Source of the DNA: Desulfofustis sp.
Lineage (GTDB): Bacteria; Desulfobacterota; Desulfobulbia; Desulfobulbales; Desulfocapsaceae
Length of the DNA: 11,437 nt
NCBI GenBank assembly: GCA_029287755.1
Contig: JARFQM010000479.1
Location: 1-11,437 of the forward strand
Direction: 5' to 3'
The notes beneath the pieces are model-generated. The model saw nothing but the letters and a program-made list of their open reading frames with translations, did no database searches and was not told the origin of the DNA. This document shows positions 1-6,942 of this stretch, piece by piece. Position 1 is the stretch's first letter; every line of letters begins with the position of its first letter. A program made the translations under genes and the position numbers.

Positions 1-193
<193 letters not shown>

Positions 194-214
194 TTATTTT
201 AATAACCCTTCTGT

Positions 215-1819
215 CTATCTAGAAAAGTATTCCTCATATTTAGCCTGCGCGTGGTCTCCGAACAAATGTTCGCATACCTCATGGATCCCTTTCAGGTTTC
301 TGAGGTCCTCAAAGGGGACAAGATACTCGAGTTTCGAACGTCTCTTGAGGTAGTCCTCCAGGGTAACCACCATTTCGTTTTCCCTTATGTAATCTATCTC
401 GCAACGACGAATACCGGTACCCTCTATCAACGGCTCGGCCAGTTGAGGATCTCCTGCAATGGCTGCAAGCATCGGTATGGCGTGCTCCCCGTAGCGGCGC
501 CATAACCTGTCGCTCAACATTTCACCGGTATCGCTGGCGATGCGGTGGTCCAGGCCGAGCTCATAGGCTTTCTTGTAGTAAGCGCTCTTCACCTGATTGC
601 CCGGCTCACCGTACCACTGGCCGTCCACCTTGCCCAAGTGCACGCCCAGTTTTTCGACTTCTTCACAGATTTCTTCACCGACATTGAGACAATCGGTCAG
701 CTTCCCGCCGAAGATGCTGATATGCTTTCTTTCTGCAATGGTTTCAACCACATGTTTGCGCGACATCTGCAGAAAATCGTCCTTTGATTTCTGCCCCTTT
801 TTCAGCACCAAAGGACGCACACCGCAGCGCTCCGAGATGATATCGTCGGGGCCGAGAGGCTTATTCAAGTCAAGACGGGCATTGATATTGGACAGGACGA
901 ATTCCCGGTCCTCTTCGGTTACCTCGGTTTCGGGGTCTTCCACCGGGGTGTCGGTGGTGCCGATACAGGTGCGGTTGGCCATGGGGATGGCAAAAAACAA
1001 GCGCCCGTCATCGGCGAAAAACGCCAGCACCCGTTTCTGCCGGGCAAGGCGAGGAACAATAAGATGGATACCCTTGGAAAAGATATGTTGATACTCGGTT
1101 GCCACACCAGCCAGGCCGTTGAGCCTGTCCACGAACGCTCCGGCGGCGTTAATTATCGTATGGGCGCGGATTTCGAACTGCTCACCGCTGATCTTGTCTC
1201 GGGCAACGGCGAGCCAGTTTTTGTGCGAATCGTATTCGCCCTTGACATACTCCACATAGTTCGCCGCAACACACCCCCTGGTCATCGCGCTGCGCACAAA
1301 ATTGAAGACGAAACGGGCGTCGTTGTCCTGCAGATAGGCATCGGAGTATTCGACCCCGCCCCGGCTGTCACTCACGTTGACGAGCGGCTCGGCGTTCTTT
1401 ATCCGGGAAGTGGAAAACAGCGCTGGCGTCCGTGTCTGCCCCCGACCGAAAAGCCAGTAGATCCAGGTGCCGATGAACATGAGCCAGGCCGGAATACGGG
1501 ATTTTTTCGACAGGGTGCTTAAAAAGCGGATTTCGGTGACTGTGGAGGGAAAGCTGCGCAGCAATTCATTTCTTGATTTACACAAATTGTTTACCAGGCC
1601 GAATTCATAGCTCTCCATGTATTTAATCCCGCCCCAGATCAGGTTGGAGCTGTACTGGCTGGTAAAGCCGGCGAAATCACGCGAATCGATGAGCGCCACC
1701 CTGGCGCCCCGGGCAGCAAGTGCAGCCGCGCACACGGCGCCGTTCATGCCGCCGCCGATAATCAGGACATCGAAGGAATCGGTTTGTAATTTCTGAATGT
1801 TTTGGTTTCTCAATTTCAT
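215..1819 (-). CDS. glpD: FAD-dependent glycerol-3-phosphate dehydrogenase, variant active site
   Basis: Oxidises glycerol-3-phosphate to dihydroxyacetone phosphate and passes electrons through FAD to the quinone pool, as a peripheral membrane enzyme. The 534-residue protein has a Rossmann FAD motif GGGMNG (22-27) after a slightly long N-terminus, GTTD (287-290), GVRPL (333-337) and FGGKLT (370-375), then a DAO_C-type C-terminal domain. A hydrophobic, Trp-rich stretch at about 109-125 could contact the membrane. Residues matching E. coli Arg317, Arg332 and Lys354 are present (R335, R354, K373). The conserved SSKLIHGGLRYLE segment of E. coli reads SSNLIWGGIKYME here (57-69), so Arg54, a substrate-site residue in E. 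coli GlpD, is Lys66. The start has only a weak ribosome binding site. The gene lies 117 nt after glpU and 30 nt before glpK. Function is well supported; the effect of the substitutions is unknown. Confidence 0.93.
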   Translation of the reverse strand: MKLRNQNIQKLQTDSFDVLIIGGGMNGAVCAAALAARGARVALIDSRDFAGFTSQYSSNLIWGGIKYMESYEFGLVNNLCKSRNELLRSFPSTVTEIRFLSTLSKKSRIPAWLMFIGTWIYWLFGRGQTRTPALFSTSRIKNAEPLVNVSDSRGGVEYSDAYLQDNDARFVFNFVRSAMTRGCVAANYVEYVKGEYDSHKNWLAVARDKISGEQFEIRAHTIINAAGAFVDRLNGLAGVATEYQHIFSKGIHLIVPRLARQKRVLAFFADDGRLFFAIPMANRTCIGTTDTPVEDPETEVTEEDREFVLSNINARLDLNKPLGPDDIISERCGVRPLVLKKGQKSKDDFLQMSRKHVVETIAERKHISIFGGKLTDCLNVGEEICEEVEKLGVHLGKVDGQWYGEPGNQVKSAYYKKAYELGLDHRIASDTGEMLSDRLWRRYGEHAIPMLAAIAGDPQLAEPLIEGTGIRRCEIDYIRENEMVVTLEDYLKRRSKLEYLVPFEDLRNLKGIHEVCEHLFGDHAQAKYEEYFSR

Positions 1820-1936
1820 ATCAAATTATCCGGACACGAGGGCCAGATCGTTCTCTTTAGTGGGAGAGTTTAGTTCTTTGCTGCCCCTTCATGAGCCGCC
1901 GGAACAGGTCGAGTGCCCGGATTGCTTCTGCTGGTG

Positions 1937-2218
1937 CTAGACATACCTGAACACAAAGACGAACCAGATAATGGTTATGATCAGCCCTCCCCACAGAGGG
2001 GCCCCGTAGAAGGCCAGCCAGCCCATATTGATGAATCCGGTTCCCAGCCAGGATATAAACAGACGATCGCCGCGGGTGGTATCCAGCCCCAGCACTCCCC
2101 GCCGCGGATTGCCGCCCGGACTGAAGTGTTCCCATATGCCCATGGTCACTATGGACAAGACAACGACAATGAAAAATGCGGCTGTCGGCCACGTCCATGC
2201 CATCCAGGATAAACCCAT
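1937..2218 (-). CDS. glpU: Small integral membrane protein, DUF2160 family (GlpU)
   Basis: A 93-residue membrane protein with three hydrophobic segments (about 11-28, 53-71, 75-93), a polar loop SPGGNPRRG (33-41) and the segment TTRGDRLFISWLG (47-59). Its C-terminus, VFRYV, fits the short DUF2160 family, predicted small integral membrane proteins found in glycerol ABC-transporter operons and called GlpU in Rhizobium leguminosarum. It sits between the permease gene glpQ and glpD. Its role is unproven; an accessory subunit of the permease complex is an inference from constant linkage. The ATG at 2216-2218 is chosen because a strong GAGGAGG lies 7 nt upstream. An overlapping frame running to 1857 has no such site and lacks the family pattern. 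About 117 nt without any clear signal separates the stop from glpD. Confidence 0.85.
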   Translation of the reverse strand: MGLSWMAWTWPTAAFFIVVVLSIVTMGIWEHFSPGGNPRRGVLGLDTTRGDRLFISWLGTGFINMGWLAFYGAPLWGGLIITIIWFVFVFRYV

Positions 2219-2225
2219 AATCTAT

Positions 2226-2232
2226 CCTCCTC
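2226..2232 (-). promoter_or_regulatory. Ribosome binding site of glpU
   Basis: GAGGAGG on the minus strand, 7 nt before the glpU ATG. It is one of the strongest Shine-Dalgarno sites in the operon and decides the glpU reading frame against an overlapping one. Confidence 0.8.
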
Positions 2233-2234
2233 GA

Positions 2235-3038
2235 CTAAACTCGTCCGAGGGCAAAACCCTTGGCGATGTAATTGCGTACAAAATAGATGACGATCGCACC
2301 GGGCACAATGGTCAGCGAACCGGCAGCAGCCAGGAGGCCCAGTTCGTAACCGGAACTGCTCGCCGTGCGCGTCATGGTGGCAGCGATCGGTTTGGCTTCA
2401 ACCGAAGTCAGGGTTTTGGCCAGCAGCAGTTCCACCCACGAGTACATGAAGCAGAAGAACATGGTCACCCCGATGCCGGCCGCAATGGTGGGTATGAAAA
2501 TACGAATGAAAAACCGCCAGAACGAATACCCGTCCAGGAATGCCGTCTCATCCAGTTCCTTCGGCACGCCGGACATGAACCCCTCGAGAATCCAGACGGC
2601 CAGCGGGATATTGAACAGGCAGTGGGCAAGGGCCACGGCTATATGTGTATCGAACAGGTTAATGGCCGAGTATAATTGGAAAAACGGCAGCGCAAATACC
2701 GCCGGGGGGGCCATACGGTTGGTGAGCAGCCAGAAGAACAGGTGCTTGTCACCCAGGAAACGATAGCGGGAAAAGGCATAGGCTGCCGGCAATGCCACGG
2801 TGACCGAGAGCAGGGTGTTGATCACCACGTAGATGATCGAATTGATGTAGCCGTTATACCAGGTCGGATCGGTGAAGATAACCTTGTAATTCGCCAGGGT
2901 AAATTCCTGGGGGAAAAAGGAGAAACCGCCGAGGATCTCGTTGGTCGTCTTGAAGGACATGGAGAGCAGTCCGTAGATCGGCAGCATCAAAAACAGGATA
3001 TAGAGCGTGGGTACCAGCCACTTGTTTGAACGGATCAT
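2235..3038 (-). CDS. glpQ: Glycerol ABC transporter permease, MalG-like (GlpQ)
   Basis: One of two transmembrane subunits of the glycerol importer in the cytoplasmic membrane. The 267-residue protein has about six hydrophobic segments, starting with one at about 8-28, and the binding-protein-dependent permease (BPD_transp_1) loop at about 161-183. There ELDETAFLDGYSFWRFF and the following IFIP match the EAA motif that docks onto the ATPases. Length and layout fit the MalG/UgpE type of carbohydrate permease. The start lies 1 nt after the glpP stop (TGA-G-ATG), and GAGGAG inside the end of glpP serves as its ribosome binding site, so the two permeases are probably translationally coupled. The symbol follows the Rhizobium glpSTPQUV naming; it is not the glycerophosphodiesterase also called glpQ. 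Confidence 0.88.
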   Translation of the reverse strand: MIRSNKWLVPTLYILFLMLPIYGLLSMSFKTTNEILGGFSFFPQEFTLANYKVIFTDPTWYNGYINSIIYVVINTLLSVTVALPAAYAFSRYRFLGDKHLFFWLLTNRMAPPAVFALPFFQLYSAINLFDTHIAVALAHCLFNIPLAVWILEGFMSGVPKELDETAFLDGYSFWRFFIRIFIPTIAAGIGVTMFFCFMYSWVELLLAKTLTSVEAKPIAATMTRTASSSGYELGLLAAAGSLTIVPGAIVIYFVRNYIAKGFALGRV

Positions 3039-3039
3039 C

Positions 3040-3903
3040 TCACTGCTCCTCGTTACGCATCATAATGGTGTAGAACGCCCAGCAGATCAGTAAAACCATG
3101 AGAAAATAGATCAGCGACATGGCCGCCGCCGGGCCCAGATCAAACTGACCGAGGGCGATTTTGACCAGGTCGATGGACAGAAAGGTCGTGGTGTTGCCTG
3201 GTCCGCCGCCGGTGAGAACGAACGGTTCGGTATAGATCATGAAACTGTCCATAAAGCGCAGCAGAATGGCAATGGTCAGGACGCGTTTCATTTTCGGCAG
3301 CTGAATATAGCGAAAAATTGCCCAGCGGCTGGCACCGTCTATGTGCGCCGCCTGGTAATAATCATCGGAGATGGAGCTCAGCCCCGCATAACAGAGCAGG
3401 ACGATGAGCGAAGTCCAGTGCCAGACATCCATGACCACCGTGGTCAGCCAGGCAGAAACCGGCTGATTGGTGAAATTGTAGTCGATTCCCATTGAGTTCA
3501 GGGTATAGCCGAGCAGACCGATTTCAGGCAGCGCGAAGATATTCCACATGGCGCCGACCACGTTCCAGGGAATCAGCAGGGGCAGGGCCATCAAAACCAG
3601 GCAGACGGAGACCCAGGGGCCTTTGCGCGGCATGGTCAGGGCAACGCCGATACCCAGCGGCACCTCGATGGCCAGGATCATGCCGGTGAACACAAGCTGG
3701 CGGATCAAAGAGGCGTGAAAACGGGGTGAGCGCAGCACCTGCTCGAACCAGGTCGTGCCTTCCCAGAAAAAGACGTTGTCGCCAAAGGTTTCCTGAAAGG
3801 CGTAATTGACCACCGTCATCAGCGGGATGAACGCATTGAAGGCCACCAGGATCAGGACCGGCACCACCAGCCACCAGGCCCTGTTGTTTTGGGTTTTATT
3901 CAT
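3040..3903 (-). CDS. glpP: Glycerol ABC transporter permease, MalF/UgpA-like (GlpP)
   Basis: Partner of GlpQ in the transmembrane channel. The 287-residue protein begins with a short polar stretch and a first hydrophobic helix at about 10-32, followed by further helices at about 70-90, 98-122, 152-176, 208-228 and 260-282. The EAA-type loop (about 182-203) reads YYQAAHIDGASRWAIF and then QLP, with Gln replacing the usual Glu. A periplasmic loop (about 33-66) is rich in aromatic residues and could face GlpV. The ATG overlaps the end of glpT by 8 nt (ATGAATAA), pointing to coupled translation of ATPase and permease. Assignment to the glycerol system rests on the operon (glpV, glpU, glpD, glpK) rather than on this protein alone. 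Confidence 0.88.
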   Translation of the reverse strand: MNKTQNNRAWWLVVPVLILVAFNAFIPLMTVVNYAFQETFGDNVFFWEGTTWFEQVLRSPRFHASLIRQLVFTGMILAIEVPLGIGVALTMPRKGPWVSVCLVLMALPLLIPWNVVGAMWNIFALPEIGLLGYTLNSMGIDYNFTNQPVSAWLTTVVMDVWHWTSLIVLLCYAGLSSISDDYYQAAHIDGASRWAIFRYIQLPKMKRVLTIAILLRFMDSFMIYTEPFVLTGGGPGNTTTFLSIDLVKIALGQFDLGPAAAMSLIYFLMVLLICWAFYTIMMRNEEQ

Positions 3904-4975
3904 TGACCGCCTCCTCGACCACCCAGTCGTCGCAATACACTTTGGTGTGGCCCGGATCGAATTGAATCCTCGGATTCTCTGAGGGAATGAGCTGATCTTC
4001 TCTCATCACCATTTTGATAATCTCGGATTCGTGCGCCAGGGTAAGCACCTGGTAGCGCCCCAGATCCTCAACCTTTTCTATGGTTACCGGGATGCCGTCA
4101 GCGGCGAATTCGACGAATTCCGGCCGGATGCCGACTTCGAGCTTGCCGCTCAGCTCATCCTTGATACGGCTTTGCACAGGCAGCGGGGTGGTGCCGAACA
4201 CCGGCTGGCCGTCATCGATGGTGCAGGGCAGGACGTTCATTCCCGGAGAGCCGATGAAATACCCCACAAAGGTATGCCGGGGACGGTTGAACAACTCGAC
4301 CGGGGTGCCCACCTGGACCACGGTGCCTTCATACATGACCACCACCTTTTCAGCAAAGGTCAGGGCCTCAACCTGGTCATGGGTGACATAGATCATGGTC
4401 ATCCCCACCTGCTGATGCAGTTCCTTCAGCTTGGATCGGAGCTGCCACTTCAGATGCGGGTCGATCACCGTCAGGGGCTCATCGAAGAGGATGGCGTTGA
4501 CGTCGGAACGGACCAGGCCCCGACCGAGGGAGATTTTCTGCTTGCCGTCCGCCGTCAGACCGGAGGCCCGCTTCTTCAGGTTGGCCTTGAGATCGAGCAT
4601 CTCTGCGATCTGCTCAACGCGGTCTCTCACCAGTTTCTCATCCATCCCCCGATTGCGCAGCGGAAAGGCCAGGTTGTCGTACACTGTCATGGTGTCGTAC
4701 ACCACCGGGAACTGAAATACCTGGGCTATCTGCCGTTCCGAGGTGGGAAGCTGGGTCACTTCTTTGCCGTCGAAGAGTATTTCGCCCTCTGAAGGCGTCA
4801 ACAATCCGGAGATAATATTGAGCAGCGTGGTCTTGCCGCAGCCCGACGGTCCCAGCAGGGCATAGGCGCCGCCGTCTTCCCATACCAGGTTGATTTCATT
4901 CAGCGCGTACACCGGCTGTTGTCCCTTGGGGGGCGGATACGCGTGCCGTACATCCCTGAATCTGATTCGTGCCAT
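3896..4975 (-). CDS. glpT: Glycerol ABC transporter ATPase with degenerate signature motif (GlpT)
   Basis: ATP-binding subunit on the cytoplasmic face of the importer. The 359-residue protein has Walker A GPSGCGKTT (42-50), Q-loop Gln88, Walker B AILFDEP (161-167) with catalytic Glu166, and the H-loop histidine in VTHDQVEA (His199). After residue 240 comes a MalK-like TOBE/MOP regulatory domain. The ABC signature, normally LSGGQ, reads LTADG (140-144), so both glycines are lost although the flanking SLGRGL (149-154) is kept. Its nucleotide-binding half is therefore intact, while the half it offers to the partner is not. It begins 17 nt after glpS and overlaps glpP by 8 nt. This GlpT is not the major-facilitator glycerol-3-phosphate antiporter of the same name. 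Confidence 0.9.
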   Translation of the reverse strand: MARIRFRDVRHAYPPPKGQQPVYALNEINLVWEDGGAYALLGPSGCGKTTLLNIISGLLTPSEGEILFDGKEVTQLPTSERQIAQVFQFPVVYDTMTVYDNLAFPLRNRGMDEKLVRDRVEQIAEMLDLKANLKKRASGLTADGKQKISLGRGLVRSDVNAILFDEPLTVIDPHLKWQLRSKLKELHQQVGMTMIYVTHDQVEALTFAEKVVVMYEGTVVQVGTPVELFNRPRHTFVGYFIGSPGMNVLPCTIDDGQPVFGTTPLPVQSRIKDELSGKLEVGIRPEFVEFAADGIPVTIEKVEDLGRYQVLTLAHESEIIKMVMREDQLIPSENPRIQFDPGHTKVYCDDWVVEEAVNE

Positions 4976-4992
4976 AGTGCACCCTGTCCGGT

Positions 4993-6051
4993 CTAAAGAT
5001 CAATCAATTGTTCATCGGCGCCAAAGTACATGCAGTGAGCGGCATCAAAATAGATGCGAATTTTTTCACCGTATACGAAGGAATGTATCCCCTGGGTCTG
5101 ACTGACCCAGACGTTGCCGTTTACGCTGATGCGGATAATCGATTCAGAACCGCTGATTTCAGCGATCTGCACCGTGCCGTTCACTTCGACTTCCTGCTTG
5201 TCGAGCACCAGGTGATGGGGGCGCAGGGCAATCTTGTACTGGCCGTCGGGAAGGGCCGCTAATTTTTCAGGAACCTTCCAGGACGCGACCTTGCCCAGGA
5301 CAGCCTGCCCTCCCTGTTTACTGATGACAGCCGTATTGATCGGCGGGTCTGAGAACACCTCCGCGCTTTCCAGAGTGGCGGGCTGGCGATAGATCGAGGC
5401 GGTCTTGCCAAACTGAACCACCCGGCCTTCTTTTAGGGTGGCCGTATGACCGCCCAGCATCAGGGCTTCAAGCGGCTCGGTAGTGGCATACACCACGGTG
5501 GCACCGGTATCAGCGAACAGCTTCGGCAGTTCGTCACGGAGTTCTTCGCGCAGCTTGTAGTCGAGGTTGGCCAGGGGTTCATCGAGCAGGACAAGCTCCG
5601 CTCCTTTCACCAGAGCCCGCGCCAGGGCTGTGCGCTGCTGCTGCCCGCCGGAGAGTTCCCTGGGAAGTCGGTTGAGCATCGGGGTCAGCTTGAGAAGTTC
5701 GGCAAAGCGGTGGACTCGTTCATCGATTTCCTGCTTGCCCAGCTTTGACACTTTAAGGGGCGAGGCGATATTTTCGTAGACGCTGAAACTGGGATAGTTG
5801 ATAAAGGACTGATACACCATCGCCACACTGCGCTTCTGCACGGCAAATCCGGTGACGTTGGTGCCATTGGTCCAGATTTCCCCGGTGGTGGGTTTCTCAA
5901 GCCCGGCCATCAGCCGCATCAGGGTCGTTTTACCGCTCAGCGTGGTGCCGAGCAGTATGTTGAAGCCCCCCGGTTTCAGAGTGAGTGACGTTTCATAGAT
6001 ATGCGGCTCTGCGCCTACCCGGAACGTTACGTTTCTCAGTTCAATAGACAT
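4993..6051 (-). CDS. glpS: Glycerol ABC transporter ATPase with altered H-loop (GlpS)
   Basis: Second ATP-binding subunit of the importer. The 352-residue protein has Walker A GTTLSGKTT (35-43), Q-loop Gln81, a canonical signature LSGGQQQR (133-140), Walker B LVLLDEP (153-159) with Glu158, and a C-terminal TOBE-type domain with RPHHLVLD (about 275-282), as in MalK-type ATPases. The switch region, usually VTHDxxEA, reads ATTEPLEA (189-196), so the H-loop histidine is Thr191. The signature is intact where that of GlpT is lost, which argues that the two form a heterodimer. The ATG lies 19 nt after glpR, with GGGA at a workable distance as a modest ribosome binding site. Confidence 0.9.
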   Translation of the reverse strand: MSIELRNVTFRVGAEPHIYETSLTLKPGGFNILLGTTLSGKTTLMRLMAGLEKPTTGEIWTNGTNVTGFAVQKRSVAMVYQSFINYPSFSVYENIASPLKVSKLGKQEIDERVHRFAELLKLTPMLNRLPRELSGGQQQRTALARALVKGAELVLLDEPLANLDYKLREELRDELPKLFADTGATVVYATTEPLEALMLGGHTATLKEGRVVQFGKTASIYRQPATLESAEVFSDPPINTAVISKQGGQAVLGKVASWKVPEKLAALPDGQYKIALRPHHLVLDKQEVEVNGTVQIAEISGSESIIRISVNGNVWVSQTQGIHSFVYGEKIRIYFDAAHCMYFGADEQLIDL

Positions 6052-6070
6052 GTGTTGTCCCAGCCCTTAT

Positions 6071-6847
6071 CTAAGCCCCAGATTTTGCTATTCTTACATC
6101 AACGTTATGCTGCCGGCATAACTCGAAAAAATCGGTTGAAATTCCGTTATCGGTGACCAGTATGTCAATGTCGCTGAGCGTGCCCACCTTGACCGGGGCC
6201 GAGCGCTCCAGTTTCATCGAATCGGTTACCAGAATGACCGAACGAGCCTGTCGGATGATGGCCTGGGTCACCCGCACCTCACGCAGGTCATAATCCAGTA
6301 TTTCTCCTGATTCATCCAACGCAGAGCAGCCGATAACCGCATAATCGGGTTTAAACCGGTTGATAAATTCCTCGGTGGCCGGACCAACGATGCCGCCGTC
6401 TGATTGACGTATCATGCCACCTGCAATCATTACCTCTATATTGCGCAGAGGCCAGAGGATGCTGGCCACGTTTATGTTGTTGGTGATCACCAGAATGGAA
6501 CTGTGCCCGGTCAAAAACTCTGCTACCCGCTCGGTGGTGGTGCCCAGGTTTATATAGAGCGAAGAGTTATTCGAGATGATTCCGGCGGTGATTCTGGCGA
6601 TTTCGGTTTTCTCATCGGCCATCAGGGTCTTTCTGGCACCGTAGCCGAGGTTCTCGACGGTGTTTTTGATGACCGCGCCGCCCCGGACCCGCTGCACGAG
6701 CTCTAGGTCGTACAATTGATTCAGATCGCGGCGGATAGTCTGGGGAGTGACCTGCAAATGTTCTGCCAGCTGATCCACATGCACGGACCCCTGCTCACGG
6801 ATATACTCCATGATCACGCGCTGTCGCGCGCTTATCTCTGGCTGCAT
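6071..6847 (-). CDS. glpR: DeoR-family transcriptional repressor of the glycerol operon (GlpR)
   Basis: Cytoplasmic DNA-binding regulator. The 258-residue protein has the DeoR winged helix-turn-helix at about 6-58, with the recognition segment TPQTIRRDLNQL (34-45) and the wing VQRVRGGAV (51-59). The DeoRC sensor domain follows (about 75-235), with LGTTT (101-105), ITNN (121-124), GG (143-144) and DYDLREVRV (185-193). This domain binds phosphorylated metabolites in the family; glycerol-3-phosphate is the likely ligand here, by context and by analogy to E. coli GlpR. It is the second gene of the operon, 95 nt after glpV. No purine-rich ribosome binding site precedes the ATG at 6845-6847, so translation may be weak, which would suit a self-limiting repressor. 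Candidate target sites lie upstream of glpV. Confidence 0.88.
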   Translation of the reverse strand: MQPEISARQRVIMEYIREQGSVHVDQLAEHLQVTPQTIRRDLNQLYDLELVQRVRGGAVIKNTVENLGYGARKTLMADEKTEIARITAGIISNNSSLYINLGTTTERVAEFLTGHSSILVITNNINVASILWPLRNIEVMIAGGMIRQSDGGIVGPATEEFINRFKPDYAVIGCSALDESGEILDYDLREVRVTQAIIRQARSVILVTDSMKLERSAPVKVGTLSDIDILVTDNGISTDFFELCRQHNVDVRIAKSGA

Positions 6848-6879
6848 GATATGAGGTGGCTCGATGATTTAATGGTGAT

Positions 6880-6917
6880 GCCGATCGGGGCCCGCCAGGC
6901 GGCAGGCCCCGATCGGC
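6880..6917 (-). promoter_or_regulatory. Very stable intergenic hairpin between glpV and glpR
   Basis: A perfect 13-bp GC-rich inverted repeat, GCCGATCGGGGCC at 6880-6892 and its complement at 6905-6917, encloses a 12-nt loop. It lies 25 nt after the glpV stop. On the minus strand it is followed by an A/T-mixed stretch with no U run, so it is not a classical intrinsic terminator. By analogy with hairpins after binding-protein genes such as malE, it probably protects the 3' end of glpV mRNA or partly reduces read-through, giving more binding protein than permease. That role is inference. Confidence 0.75.
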
Positions 6918-6942
6918 GTGCTCTAGGGTAATGCCGGGGGAT

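Noticed and set aside
1857..2198. 113-codon minus-strand frame overlapping glpU
   Set aside because: It is out of frame with the DUF2160 protein, has no Shine-Dalgarno site and an atypical composition; the 93-residue frame has the membrane segments, the family-like C-terminus and GAGGAGG.
2235..3038. Possible confusion of glpQ and glpT with glycerophosphodiesterase and the glycerol-3-phosphate antiporter
   Set aside because: The proteins are clearly an ABC permease (EAA loop) and an ABC ATPase (Walker A and B); the names follow the Rhizobium glycerol ABC scheme only.
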